A stretch of 64,000 bases of DNA, from the NCBI GenBank assembly GCA_045538935.1, contig JAZQEI010000011.1, positions 1 to 64,000 of the forward strand, in the 5' to 3' direction. Position numbers and translations under genes: made by a program. The notes beneath the pieces are model-generated. The model worked only from the letters and a program-made list of their open reading frames with translations, was not told where the DNA came from and made no database searches. Of the stretch, positions 23,901-32,724 are shown piece after piece. Every line of letters starts with the position of its first letter. Within the stretch, counting starts at the first letter, position 1. The DNA is from RGIG3013 sp045538935. GTDB taxonomy: Bacteria > Bacillota > Clostridia > Oscillospirales > Acutalibacteraceae.

Positions 23901-24428
23901 TTTGTTAAATAACACTGCACCAAAATATGTAACGGTATTTTGTCCGTTAATATATTTCATATCGCAAAGACCCGCTAATTTAGACACATTTATGCAATAG
24001 GCTTCAAGAGATGCAAATGCCGTTTTAGGAAAACGGCAACTCGTGTTCGTTACAGCGCCGCATTCATTACACTGACTGCATCCTCCCGCAGACAAAATTT
24101 TATAATCTTGCCCGGTTTTTTCTAAGGCATCATTTACCGCTAACGTAAGCTTTCTAAAATGAATACGCGCATTATTCATACCCTCTATATCAAACGAATC
24201 TTCAATGCTGTATACTTTCTGAAAAACATATGCATAATCGTAATTTTTAGCCTCTTTAATAAGATCTTCGCTTTCTCCCACAAGCGGTGGACAGGTGTAG
24301 TTTTTACCGTAATTGCCGCAAGAATTAAGTTTGCAAAGCTCTATAAGCGGCGGCTCAAATTCTATATCCGCTATTTTTATTTTTGCAACATTTGAAAACT
24401 CAAACGACTTTAAAACATCTAGTATCAT
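23898..24428 (-). CDS. DUF2284 cysteine-rich metal-binding protein
   Basis: 176 residues with many Cys: ELCKLNSCGNYGKNYTCPPL, GGCSQCNECGAV, NTSCRFP, which form the DUF2284 metal or Fe-S-binding signature. The family is frequent in anaerobes and often lies near corrinoid methyltransferase genes; here it is divergent from such a set. Function is not established; electron transfer to reactivate corrinoid is one idea. I start it at ATG 24428 (MILDVLKSF); the frame is open upstream but hydrophobic and unlikely to be translated. Confidence 0.8.
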   Translation of the reverse strand: MILDVLKSFEFSNVAKIKIADIEFEPPLIELCKLNSCGNYGKNYTCPPLVGESEDLIKEAKNYDYAYVFQKVYSIEDSFDIEGMNNARIHFRKLTLAVNDALEKTGQDYKILSAGGCSQCNECGAVTNTSCRFPKTAFASLEAYCINVSKLAGLCDMKYINGQNTVTYFGAVLFNK

Positions 24429-24609
24429 ACTTTTACCCCGTACGTGTTGTTGTATTAAAAATGTTTCTATGATATAATTAAGATAGCATATAAACACACT
24501 AATTTTCAACAAAAACAATTAACTACCAAATATTTTACCAAAAAGTAAAATAAGTTTCTATAACTTGGAATAAAAAAACTTTATAATCATTTAAAAGGGG
24601 TGAGACGTC

Positions 24610-25734
24610 TTGACCCAAAAGTATATAAAGCACTTTTCGTCACTGTTTAACATTGACCTGAATGTTTTTGATTTAAATCTAAAGGAGTTTTCTAATTTCA
24701 GTAAAACATTCTGTAGCCGTTGTCCAAACAAGTGCGACTATAAAAACACCCACCTTTACGGTGTATATGAATCTATACGGTGGGACAACAAGTATATATA
24801 CTACTGCCCCGGTGATTTTATTTTTATTGCCACTCCGCTTTTGGATGAATATGATATTCATTCAAGCGGTGTAATAGCGGGCCCAATACTTATGGGTGAT
24901 ATTTCAGATTATAATCAGACCTATGGTTTACCAAATATAGAAACCGCAAAAATTAATGATTTAACCGAAATTTTATCGGCTGTGTTTTCCACAAAACCGG
25001 TATTAGACGCAAACACCTCAACCGCCGATTTTTTAAATACAATTTATAAAGAATTAGAAGTTCTTCCAAAAAATCAAAATTACCCCATAGAACTGGAAAA
25101 ACAGTTGCAGCTTGCCATTAAGAATGCCGACCGCGAAAAAGCAAGAGAACTATTAAACAGGCTGCTTGGCGAAATTTTCTTTCGCTCTAACGCCGAATTT
25201 GCCGTAATTAAGGCCAGAGTACTTGAACTTTTGGTGCTATTATCACGCTCGGTTATAGAATCGGGCGCCGATATTTCGGAAATTTTCAGTCTAAACAACA
25301 CTTATATTAGCGAGTTAGAGCGATTTGACTCCTTAGAAAAACTGAGTGTTTGGCTAAGCAACGTTATTAACAGATTTGTTAGCTATGTTTTCGATTTTTC
25401 TGATATTAAGCATTCAAACACCGTACATAAGATTATTGAATATATAAATAACAACTATATGCATAAAATTGCCCTTGACGATATTGCAGAACATGTGTAT
25501 ATGAGCAAATCTTATGTTAGTAAAATCTTTAACGAAGAAATGAATATTAGTTTATCGGCTTTTATAAATAAGGTTAGAATAGATAAATCTAAGCATTTAT
25601 TGCTCGACCCGTCAATTTCAATTGCAGATGTTGCACATCTTATAGGGTTTGACGACCAAAGCTATTTTACAAAACAGTTTAAAGCAGTCACTAGCATATC
25701 TCCCAAAAAATACCGAGAAAAGAACGGAATGTAA
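24610..25734 (+). CDS. PocR-domain AraC-family regulator
   Basis: 374 residues, TTG start behind GGGGTGAG. The N-terminal 130 residues are a PocR-type sensory domain (FCSRCPNKCDYKN cysteines, GDFIFIATPLLDE). PocR domains are linked to propanediol and corrinoid-methyltransferase systems. A helical middle follows, and AraC HTH motifs end the protein (IALDDIAEHVYMSKSYVSKIFN; ISIADVAHLIGFDDQSYFTKQF, ending SPKKYREK). It heads the corrinoid protein and methyltransferase genes, 28 bp ahead of the first, so it likely activates them in response to a methyl donor or another small ligand. Confidence 0.85.
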   Translation: MTQKYIKHFSSLFNIDLNVFDLNLKEFSNFSKTFCSRCPNKCDYKNTHLYGVYESIRWDNKYIYYCPGDFIFIATPLLDEYDIHSSGVIAGPILMGDISDYNQTYGLPNIETAKINDLTEILSAVFSTKPVLDANTSTADFLNTIYKELEVLPKNQNYPIELEKQLQLAIKNADREKARELLNRLLGEIFFRSNAEFAVIKARVLELLVLLSRSVIESGADISEIFSLNNTYISELERFDSLEKLSVWLSNVINRFVSYVFDFSDIKHSNTVHKIIEYINNNYMHKIALDDIAEHVYMSKSYVSKIFNEEMNISLSAFINKVRIDKSKHLLLDPSISIADVAHLIGFDDQSYFTKQFKAVTSISPKKYREKNGM

Positions 25735-25762
25735 AATAAAAATAAATCTCTTGGAGGAAAAA

Positions 25763-26404
25763 ATGAGTATATTAGAAGAAATGAGCGCCCTATTACAAAA
25801 GGGACGAGCACCCATGGTAAAAGACCTTGTAAATCAGGCTCTTAATGATGGAATTGCACCTGAGACTATTTTAGAAGAAGGATTACTTTCAGGTATGTCT
25901 ATTGTAGGCGAAAAGTTTAAAAGAAACGAAGTTTTTGTTCCCGAAGTACTTATTGCAGCAAGAGCAATGAATGCTGGTGTTGAAATTCTTCGTCCTCACT
26001 TGGTTTCATCGGGCGTTAAAACCAAGGGTTCCGTTGTAATTGGTACTGTACGTGGCGATCTTCATGACATTGGTAAAAACCTTGTTAAAATGATGCTAGA
26101 GGGCAAAGGTCTAGAAGTTATAGATCTTGGTGTAGATGTTGCTCCCGAAGCCTTTACAAGTGCGGCCAAAGAACACAACGCCGATATTATTTGTTTGTCG
26201 TCTCTACTTACCACTACAATGCATGAAATGAAAAATGTAGTTGAGCAAGCTCAGACAGACGGCATTAGAGAGCATGTTAAAATTATGATCGGCGGTGCTC
26301 CAATAACACAAAGCTTTTGCGATAGCATTGGTGCCGATTATTACACACCCGATGCTGCAAGCTGTTCTGATGTAGCGCTTAAAATATGTGAAGGCATTAA
26401 CTAA
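25763..26404 (+). CDS. Corrinoid (B12-binding) methyltransferase protein
   Basis: 213 residues, typical of MtaC/MtbC/MttC-type corrinoid proteins. The N-terminal helical cap is about 1-85, with LLSGMSIVGEKFKRNEVFVPE. The B12-binding Rossmann domain follows, with DLHDIG (the DxHxxG lower-ligand His), CLSSLLTTTM and GGAP motifs. It carries the methyl group between a substrate-specific methyltransferase and an acceptor. The next gene is an MtaA-like methyltransferase; no MtaB/MttB/MtvB-type substrate enzyme is nearby, so the methyl donor is unknown. GGAGG, ATG 25763. Confidence 0.92.
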   Translation: MSILEEMSALLQKGRAPMVKDLVNQALNDGIAPETILEEGLLSGMSIVGEKFKRNEVFVPEVLIAARAMNAGVEILRPHLVSSGVKTKGSVVIGTVRGDLHDIGKNLVKMMLEGKGLEVIDLGVDVAPEAFTSAAKEHNADIICLSSLLTTTMHEMKNVVEQAQTDGIREHVKIMIGGAPITQSFCDSIGADYYTPDAASCSDVALKICEGIN

Positions 26405-26422
26405 ACTCGGAGAACTTGTGTT

Positions 26423-27424
26423 ATGAACATAAAACAATGGCTTGACGATATTATAAAGAGCCCCACAAAAAGGGCTATGCCTATTCTCTCTTTTCCGTGT
26501 GCCACCCTTTTGGGTATTAGCGTTAACGAACTGGTTAATAGCAGTGATCTTCAAGCAGAGGGTATGAAATTAATTGCTGAGCGTTGTAATACATTAGCGT
26601 CTGTTAGTATGATGGATTTATCGGTAGAAGCCGAAGCTTTTGGTGCTAAGGTTCATTTTGCAGACGATGAAGTGCCAACTATTGTAGGTGCACTTATCTG
26701 CTCACCCGAACAAGCCGACGCGTTAGAAATTCCCGATATGTCTAAGGGCAGACTTGCTCAGTCTGTAGACACCATAAAAAAGGCTACCACGCTTATAACC
26801 GACCGACCTGTGTTTGCGGGAGTAATTGGTCCGTTCTCATTAGCAGGCAGACTTATGGATGTAAGCGAAGCAATGATAAACTGCTACACCGAGCCCGAAA
26901 TGGTACACACCATTTTAGACAAGGTATCTGAATTTTTAATCAGTTACATAAACGAGTACAAAAAAGCAGGTGCAAACGGCATTGTTATGGCCGAGCCACT
27001 TGCAGGTATGCTCTCGCCTGACTTGCAAGACGAATTTTCGGCTCCTTATGTAAAACGAATCCGCGAGGCAATTCAGACCGAAGATTTTGCACTTATATAT
27101 CATAACTGCGGTGATAATATTCTTTTAATGGCTGATTCTATTTTATCAACCGGTTGCTCAGCATACCATTTTGGCAATGCAATAAATTTAAGCGAAATGT
27201 TAAAGCTTTTCCCACAAGATACCATTGTTATGGGTAACGTCGACCCCGCAGGACAAATAAAGTGCGGCACACCTGAATCTGTAAAGCAAGAAACAACTCG
27301 TATTATGAGCGAGTGTAACGTATATCCAAACTTTGTCATTTCTTCCGGTTGCGATATTCCGCATTCAAGCCCATGGGAAAATATTGATGCATTCTTTAGT
27401 GCAGTCGATGAGTTTTACAAATAA
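26423..27424 (+). CDS. MtaA-like methylcobamide methyltransferase (UroD superfamily)
   Basis: 333 residues of the UroD/MtaA barrel. LIYHNCGDNILLMADSILSTGC contains the His-x-Cys...Cys zinc motif of MtaA-type enzymes that move methyl from methyl-Co(III) corrinoid to a thiol, in methanogens CoM; in bacteria the acceptor is often tetrahydrofolate through another enzyme or is unknown. It forms an operon with the corrinoid gene (18-bp gap) and PocR regulator. Substrate and acceptor cannot be determined from sequence. Confidence 0.85.
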   Translation: MNIKQWLDDIIKSPTKRAMPILSFPCATLLGISVNELVNSSDLQAEGMKLIAERCNTLASVSMMDLSVEAEAFGAKVHFADDEVPTIVGALICSPEQADALEIPDMSKGRLAQSVDTIKKATTLITDRPVFAGVIGPFSLAGRLMDVSEAMINCYTEPEMVHTILDKVSEFLISYINEYKKAGANGIVMAEPLAGMLSPDLQDEFSAPYVKRIREAIQTEDFALIYHNCGDNILLMADSILSTGCSAYHFGNAINLSEMLKLFPQDTIVMGNVDPAGQIKCGTPESVKQETTRIMSECNVYPNFVISSGCDIPHSSPWENIDAFFSAVDEFYK

Positions 27425-27456
27425 AACAAATACTACATAAAAAAGATAATAGTATA

Positions 27457-27494
27457 AAAAGGCCTCAAGTTTAAAACTTGAGGCCTTTTGTTTT
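27457..27494. terminator. Bidirectional terminator
   Basis: AAAAGGCCTCAAGTTT / AAACTTGAGGCCTTTT between converging genes. Confidence 0.9.
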
Positions 27495-27503
27495 ATATAT
27501 TAA

Positions 27504-28952
27504 TTATTTACTATCTGTTTCATCTTTCCAAACAGGTACACTAGAATTTTTATAATGCTTTTTAAAAATTCTTCTGCGGAACAAATATATAGTATATATA
27601 GTCCATAGTACAAAGAAAATAGCGCAAGAAATAATAGCATTAGTTTGTGATTTTACAGCAAAGCTTAATAAAAACAATAATGGTGCTATCATAACCATGG
27701 CCGGAAAGTTTGAAAGAATATAAAGGCTAGAGGTTGGTGTTTTAAGTGAAGGATCAACCTCTTTCATTAAAATCATACCGTTAGATGCAGTACCTGTTAA
27801 GGTGCCAAAGCTCATAAGAAAAAACTCGTGCTCAAAGCCCTTAAAACATTCTTTAGAAACCCAGCGTATGTAAATATAAGTAACTATCATACCAATTACG
27901 CTAAGAATAACAATGGGTAAAATGTAATTTTTTATATCGTTAATTTCTATGGCGGCAACACCGGCAACTATCATTAAGTCAAACGAAAAGCCCGATATTC
28001 TATCCATTTGGTAATTATTTATGTAGTCTCGGTGCATTATATTATGTTTGCGCAAACGTTTAACTACAAGCCTAATTAACATTGCCGCAAGAGATGCCCA
28101 CAAGAAGTTAAAGCCCCAAGCTATAGAGTTTGTGAATTTAGATAAAACTCCCAAAATACACATAAATCCAAATGAAAGCGCGTATGCCAGTGCCACAAAA
28201 CCTACTTGTAAAGAGAATTTATCTATAGATTCATTATCTGGTATCTCTGTGCCATCGGGGTTAGTTTGGTCTATTGTTTTATTACGAGAACTTTCTTCGC
28301 GAACACAAAGATTACCGCGTTTTTTATGTATATTAATATACAAAACACCAAAAACAGAGGCTACTACAAAGCCTATAGATGCCAGCGATAATCCAAAACT
28401 ACCGTTGCCTGCAAACTGTGCGGCAGAAGTATTGGTAAAGTTAATATCCCAAGTAAGTGCGTTTCCGGGCCCTTGACCGTAAGCTAACGGTAAAATAAGA
28501 CCACAGATATATGAAATAACATTATCGCCATATCTGGTAAGAAAATATAACACTATGGTTATACCAAGACCTATAAACGCCTGTAACATATATGTGCCGC
28601 CCTGTAAAGCACCAAATTCTACAACCTGAGCTTTGCTTGTTTTATGGCTGCTTTTTTCGGTTTTTAAAGACATTGCCGCAAAGCCAATTGCTAAGCAGTG
28701 GTATGTAATAACCTGCATTAGTCTGTTGTCTACCAACGCAAAGCCAAACTGTTTGCAAATAATATTAACTACAAGCAATAAAGTGCCACCCAACAGCGCA
28801 GACGGAATTAAACACTTTCTAAATAGCGGAATAGTGCGCCTTAAAATGTTACCTAACATTAAAAATAGCAATAATAAACCCAACTGTACTAAAAATGCCC
28901 AAACGGCACCGTAGTTTGCTAGTGTAAAATCCCAACTTGAGACATAGTCCAT
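27504..28952 (-). CDS. GltS-family sodium:solute (glutamate-type) symporter
   Basis: 482 residues with about twelve hydrophobic helices in two halves joined by a cytoplasmic loop (about 215-250, RGNLCVREES...GTEIPDNES). ILPLAYGQGPGNALTWD and the second-half FGTLTGTASNGMILMKEVDP match the GltS/DUF-type conserved re-entrant regions that form the substrate and Na+ site. Likely brings in glutamate or a related anion with sodium; substrate not certain. GGGGAG precedes ATG 28952. The 5' leader (28983-29040) is a structured hairpin. Confidence 0.8.
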   Translation of the reverse strand: MDYVSSWDFTLANYGAVWAFLVQLGLLLLFLMLGNILRRTIPLFRKCLIPSALLGGTLLLVVNIICKQFGFALVDNRLMQVITYHCLAIGFAAMSLKTEKSSHKTSKAQVVEFGALQGGTYMLQAFIGLGITIVLYFLTRYGDNVISYICGLILPLAYGQGPGNALTWDINFTNTSAAQFAGNGSFGLSLASIGFVVASVFGVLYINIHKKRGNLCVREESSRNKTIDQTNPDGTEIPDNESIDKFSLQVGFVALAYALSFGFMCILGVLSKFTNSIAWGFNFLWASLAAMLIRLVVKRLRKHNIMHRDYINNYQMDRISGFSFDLMIVAGVAAIEINDIKNYILPIVILSVIGMIVTYIYIRWVSKECFKGFEHEFFLMSFGTLTGTASNGMILMKEVDPSLKTPTSSLYILSNFPAMVMIAPLLFLLSFAVKSQTNAIISCAIFFVLWTIYTIYLFRRRIFKKHYKNSSVPVWKDETDSK

Positions 28953-28982
28953 AAAATTCTCCCCTTTTTAAACAAATAACCT

Positions 28983-29040
28983 TAAGCAGAGAAGGAGTAT
29001 CTGAACCCGATTTTTATGGGACGATTTTCACCTCTGCTTA
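28983..29040 (-). promoter_or_regulatory. Structured 5' leader of the GltS-like gene (unassigned)
   Basis: TAAGCAGAG (29040-29032) pairs perfectly with CTCTGCTTA (28991-28983) on the transcribed strand, enclosing about 40 nt with an inner CCC/GGG hairpin and the A-rich AAAAATCGGG. No T-run follows, so it is not a terminator. Such a closed multi-part leader 31 nt ahead of a transporter start could be a ligand-binding or protein-binding element. I match no known class. Confidence 0.4.
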
Positions 29041-29062
29041 AACTTGTACAAAACAATAAAAT

Positions 29063-29093
29063 AACCACCCCATGCCGTTTGGCATGGGGTGGT
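29063..29093 (-). terminator. Terminator of tRNA-Pro
   Basis: AACCACCCCATGCC / GGCATGGGGTGGTT, 14-bp stem right after the tRNA on the minus strand, followed by ATTTTATT. Confidence 0.8.
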
Positions 29094-29097
29094 TGTA

Positions 29098-29174
29098 TGG
29101 TCGAGGCGACAGGATTCGAACCTGCGGCCTCTGCGTCCCGAACGCAGCGCTCTACCAAACTGAGCCACGCCTCG
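29098..29174 (-). tRNA. tRNA-Pro (CGG anticodon)
   Basis: 77 nt with encoded CCA. Acceptor stem CGAGGCG / CGCCTCG, A discriminator; D arm GCTCAGTTTGGTAGAGC; anticodon stem CTGCG / CGCAG with loop TTCGGGA (anticodon CGG, decoding CCG); TPsiC arm with GGTTCGAATCC. All stems fold. A 30-nt copy of its 5' region lies upstream at 29350-29379. Confidence 0.95.
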
Positions 29175-29349
29175 ATAAATTATATAAATAGATATTAAAT
29201 TGACTTGCTAATAAAATATGTATCTATCGCGCTGCTACTTCGCTTACTCTTGCGGTGCCCGACATCTCAATACTGCCGTATCTCGTTTGTCGACCGCGGC
29301 GCCTTTTTGCCTCTCGCTTTTTCTCACACCGTGAGCGCTCGGCCAAAAA

Positions 29350-29379
29350 CTACCAAACTTAAGCCACGCCTCGATAAAT
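29350..29379 (-). repeat. Partial copy of the tRNA-Pro 5' end
   Basis: CTACCAAACTTAAGCCACGC, then CTCGATAAAT repeats 29152-29180 with two changes (TTAA for TGA). It covers the tRNA acceptor 5' strand, the D arm and flanking AT-rich DNA. The 170 bp between the two copies (29181-29349) contain no gene I recognise and include an unusually GC-rich patch near 29280-29340. It may be the scar of an excised tRNA copy or of element insertion. Confidence 0.7.
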
Positions 29380-29472
29380 GTATATTTTATTAATCAATAT
29401 TATCAATATCGTACTCGACAATTATAGTAAATTTAGCTTATTTTGTCAATAGTTTTTTGCCCTTTACGTACC

Positions 29473-29497
29473 TAATGCCCGCAATATGCGGGCATTA
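29473..29497 (-). terminator. Terminator of trxB
   Basis: TAATGCCCGCA / TGCGGGCATTA hairpin just past the trxB stop codon. Confidence 0.75.
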
Positions 29498-29505
29498 AAT
29501 TATTA

Positions 29506-30426
29506 TTATAAACCGTTTAAGTATTCTTCGGCTGCGGTGGCCGCAACTGCGCCATCGGCTGCAGCAGTAATAACTTGTCGTAACGTTTTGGTTCTAACAT
29601 CACCTGCGGCAAAAACTCCTGGCACACTAGTTCTAGTGCTTTCATCTGCAATTATATAACCGTTTTGGTCTATTGCTACCGCTCCGTTTAAAAACTCGGT
29701 TGTGGGGCTACGACCTATGCTTACAAAGACAGCATCGCAGTCAATATTATTTTGTGTATTGTTTTTTGTGTGTTTAATTTTTACACCTGTAACGCGAGTA
29801 TCGGTAATAAACTCTGTTACCTTAGAATTCCAAACAAACTCAACATTTTCTGCCTTTAAAAGTGGCTCGTGATAAATTTTAGTTGCCCTTAAAGAATCGC
29901 GGCGGTGCACTAAATATACCTTTTTTACAAGGCGCGATAAATACAAGACATCGGCTGCAGCAGAGTTGCCGCCACCCACAACTACGACAGTTTTTTCTTT
30001 ATAAAACCTGCCGTCACAGTGGGCGCAGTAGTGCACGCCTTTGCCTATAAAATCGTCTTCCTTAGGTAAATTGAGTGTTCTTGGGTTTGCACCTGTAGCA
30101 ATTATTACGGTTTTTGCTTTGTATTCTTTGTCCCCTGCAAAAACTTTTTTTACATCACCGGTAAAATCTACACGGCTAATTTCGCAATACTCGGTTTTTG
30201 CGCCAAAGCGCTCTGCCGTTTGCTGCATCTTCATTCCCAAAGTAAAGCCATCTATTCCCTGTTCAAAACCCGGATAATTATCAATATCACCGGTAAGAGT
30301 CATTTGACCGCCAACCGACATTTTCTCTATTAAAAGAGTGTCTAGGCCCGCTCTTACAGCATAAAGCGCGGCGGTATAACCCGCGGGGCCGCCACCTAGA
30401 ATTAACGTATCGTAAATGTGTTCCAT
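29506..30426 (-). CDS. trxB: Thioredoxin reductase
   Basis: 306 residues, standard length. FAD-binding GGGPAGYTAALYA at the N-terminus, redox CAHC in HYCAHCDGRF (usual CATC with His here), NADPH-binding VVGGGNSAAADVLYLSR, and C-terminal GVFAAGDVRTKTLRQ FAD motif. Reduces thioredoxin with NADPH (or ferredoxin in some anaerobes). The stop of trxA and the start ATG 30426 are adjacent, so the two form an operon. The His within the CxxC is a common Clostridia variant. Confidence 0.95.
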   Translation of the reverse strand: MEHIYDTLILGGGPAGYTAALYAVRAGLDTLLIEKMSVGGQMTLTGDIDNYPGFEQGIDGFTLGMKMQQTAERFGAKTEYCEISRVDFTGDVKKVFAGDKEYKAKTVIIATGANPRTLNLPKEDDFIGKGVHYCAHCDGRFYKEKTVVVVGGGNSAAADVLYLSRLVKKVYLVHRRDSLRATKIYHEPLLKAENVEFVWNSKVTEFITDTRVTGVKIKHTKNNTQNNIDCDAVFVSIGRSPTTEFLNGAVAIDQNGYIIADESTRTSVPGVFAAGDVRTKTLRQVITAAADGAVAATAAEEYLNGL

Positions 30427-30427
30427 A

Positions 30428-30733
30428 TCAGTCTAATAAACTTAAAATTTGATCTTTGGGTTTTGCGCCTAAAGACTGATTAACTATTTTACCACCCTTT
30501 AAAACAACAAGCATCGGTATACTCGTTACACCAAACTGCATCGCAAGCTCGGGTTGTTCGTCTACGTTAACCTTACCTACAAAGTACTGCTCATATTCCT
30601 CGGCAATTTGGTCAACTATGGGCGATACCATTCTGCAAGGACCACACCAGTCGGCATAAAAATCGAGCAATACTGTTTTTTCGGATTCGGTTACTAAATT
30701 AAAATTATCTTTAGTTATACTTACTACTGCCAT
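30428..30733 (-). CDS. trxA: Thioredoxin
   Basis: About 101 residues with the canonical WCGPC active site in FYADWCGPCRMVSP and the cis-Pro in TSIPMLVVLKGG. It reduces protein disulfides and is recycled by the trxB product encoded right after it. ATG 30733 lies six bases after GGAAG; ATG 30739 is too close to that RBS. Confidence 0.95.
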   Translation of the reverse strand: MAVVSITKDNFNLVTESEKTVLLDFYADWCGPCRMVSPIVDQIAEEYEQYFVGKVNVDEQPELAMQFGVTSIPMLVVLKGGKIVNQSLGAKPKDQILSLLD

Positions 30734-30760
30734 TTTCATCTTCCTTTTTTATATTATTAT

Positions 30761-32113
30761 TTATAAATTTTCGCCGTTTTGCTTTATTACTTCACTATAC
30801 CAGTAAAATGAATCTTTTGGAATACGCTTTTGGGTTTCATAATCCACATAAATTAGACCAAAACGGTCAAAATAACCTCTTGCCCACTCAAAATTATCCA
30901 TAAGCGACCACTGAAAATAACCCGAAATGTCTACGCCGTCTTCTGCCGCCTTTTTAAGCTGCAGTAAATAGCGGTTTAAAAAGTCTATGCGATTAGGATC
31001 ATGTACTTTGCCGTCTAGCGATATTACATCGTGACAAGACAGTCCGTTTTCGGTAATTATAATAGGCAAATTATAGCGTTCATATAAAAATTTTGGTCCC
31101 CAATAAAGTGCCTCTGGGGTAATGGGCCACTCTATTGCAGTGCGCGGATAACCAACTTTGCGTGGCAAACTTACAGCAACACCATTTTGCGCTTTTACAT
31201 ATTCGCCTTGGTAAATATTATGACCGTAAAAATCTATTGGCTGATTTATAAGTGGCATATCGTCTTTATAATTTTTGGGCAGATATTTTTCTAAAACCTT
31301 TAATCCCTCTTCTGGATATTTACCAAAAACTATTGGGTCGCCCCACCAAGAAGCAGACCATACCCAGCCGCCTTCTCCAAAATCGCAAAAATATTTTTTA
31401 CGTGCGGCTTCAACCTCTTTTTCATCATTATTAAATGGAATTATGGGGTTAGATGCAGGCGCATAGCCTATTTTTGCATTGGGCGATAACTCTCTTATAA
31501 TCTTTACGGCCATACCGTGCGCCTTTAATATGTTGTGCGACATAGGCACTAACATATAATTATCGAGCTTTATACCCGGTGCGTGTTCGGCAATTACGTA
31601 TCCGCAACCAATAACAACCGACGGCTCATTAAAGGTTATATAATTTGGTATATCGTCTTTAAAAAATTTCACAACGGTTTTTACATATTCTGCAAACCAA
31701 TTTGGGCTGTCATTGTTCAGCCACCCGCCCTTTGCCAAAAGTTTAGACGGATAATCCCAATGGAAAAGTGTAGCATACGGTGTTATACCATTTGCTTTTA
31801 GCTCGTTTACGAGATTTTTATAAAACTCTAAACCTTTGGGGTTAACCTTGCCAATTCCATCGGGTAAAATTCTTGCCCACGAAATAGAAAAACGGTATGC
31901 CTTAATGCCAAGCTGTTTCATTAAGGCTATGTCTTCTTTGTAGCGGTGGTAATGATCACATGCAATATCACCGGTATCGCCGTTTAATATTTTACCCGGA
32001 ATTTTGCAATAATCGTCCCAAATGTTTAAACCCTTGCCGTCTTCATAAGCGGCACCTTCTATTTGGTAAGATGCTGTTGCAGCACCCCATACAAAATCTT
32101 TTTTAAAACTCAT
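30761..32113 (-). CDS. GH1 beta-glucosidase
   Basis: 450 residues, full GH1 length. KDFVWGAATASYQIEG opens the family; TFNEPS holds the acid/base Glu and IITENGLS the nucleophile Glu; MDNFEWARGY closes the active site. No 6-phosphate-binding signature typical of 6-phospho-beta-glucosidases is evident, so unphosphorylated cellobiose or aryl-glucosides are likely substrates, hydrolysed in the cytoplasm. AAGGTGA precedes ATG 32113; the upstream in-frame ATG is not preferred. Ends 28 bp before trxA and may be co-transcribed with it. Confidence 0.93.
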   Translation of the reverse strand: MSFKKDFVWGAATASYQIEGAAYEDGKGLNIWDDYCKIPGKILNGDTGDIACDHYHRYKEDIALMKQLGIKAYRFSISWARILPDGIGKVNPKGLEFYKNLVNELKANGITPYATLFHWDYPSKLLAKGGWLNNDSPNWFAEYVKTVVKFFKDDIPNYITFNEPSVVIGCGYVIAEHAPGIKLDNYMLVPMSHNILKAHGMAVKIIRELSPNAKIGYAPASNPIIPFNNDEKEVEAARKKYFCDFGEGGWVWSASWWGDPIVFGKYPEEGLKVLEKYLPKNYKDDMPLINQPIDFYGHNIYQGEYVKAQNGVAVSLPRKVGYPRTAIEWPITPEALYWGPKFLYERYNLPIIITENGLSCHDVISLDGKVHDPNRIDFLNRYLLQLKKAAEDGVDISGYFQWSLMDNFEWARGYFDRFGLIYVDYETQKRIPKDSFYWYSEVIKQNGENL

Positions 32114-32138
32114 ATATATCACCTTTAGCCAAAGCATT

Positions 32139-32180
32139 AAAAAAGGCAGACAGAAATTTTATATTTTCTGCCTGCCCTTT
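32139..32180. terminator. Terminator between rfbC and the GH1 gene
   Basis: GGCAGACAGAAA / TTTCTGCCTGCC-type imperfect stem with flanking A/T runs, right after the rfbC stop codon on the minus strand. Confidence 0.8.
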
Positions 32181-32184
32181 GGTA

Positions 32185-32724
32185 TTATTTTAAAGTTGGA
32201 TTTTTCTTATCTTTTTCGCTTAGCAGAATTTCCATATCATCAGTTATTGGCCACTTAATATTAACTGTGGGGTCATTCCAAAGCAAGCCGCCCTCGTCTT
32301 CGGGATGATAAAAATCATCACATTTGTAAACGAATTCAGCTTCATCAGACAATACTAAAAAGCCGTGAGCAAAGTTTTTGGGTATAAAGAACTGCCTTTT
32401 GTTTTCAGCGGTAAGCTCAACGCCAACCCACTTGCCATAAGTTTTACTACCCTCGCGCAAATCAACTGCAACGTCAAAAACCGAGCCCTTTATTACGCGT
32501 ACAAGTTTAGCTTGAGAAAAGGTCTTTTGAAAGTGCAAGCCTCTTAAAACACCCTTGCGTGATTTGGACTGATTATCTTGAACAAAAACATTATCGATAC
32601 CGTTTTCTTTAAACTCGTTGTAGTTATATGTTTCCATAAAATAGCCGCGGTCGTCACCAAAAACGCTGGGTTCTATAATAACTACACCGTCAATATCGGT
32701 CTTAATAAAGTTAAACTTGCCCAT
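32185..32724 (-). CDS. rfbC: dTDP-4-dehydrorhamnose 3,5-epimerase
   Basis: 179 residues of the RmlC cupin family. DDRGYFMETYNYNEF, KGVLRGLHFQ and the catalytic His-Asp region VFDVAVDLREGS match RmlC. Converts dTDP-4-keto-6-deoxyglucose to dTDP-4-keto-rhamnose. Last of a rfbD-rfbB-rfbC run (transcription order GT2, rfbD, rfbB, rfbC) with overlapping start and stop codons. No rfbA is in the window, so it must lie elsewhere. Confidence 0.95.
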   Translation of the reverse strand: MGKFNFIKTDIDGVVIIEPSVFGDDRGYFMETYNYNEFKENGIDNVFVQDNQSKSRKGVLRGLHFQKTFSQAKLVRVIKGSVFDVAVDLREGSKTYGKWVGVELTAENKRQFFIPKNFAHGFLVLSDEAEFVYKCDDFYHPEDEGGLLWNDPTVNIKWPITDDMEILLSEKDKKNPTLK

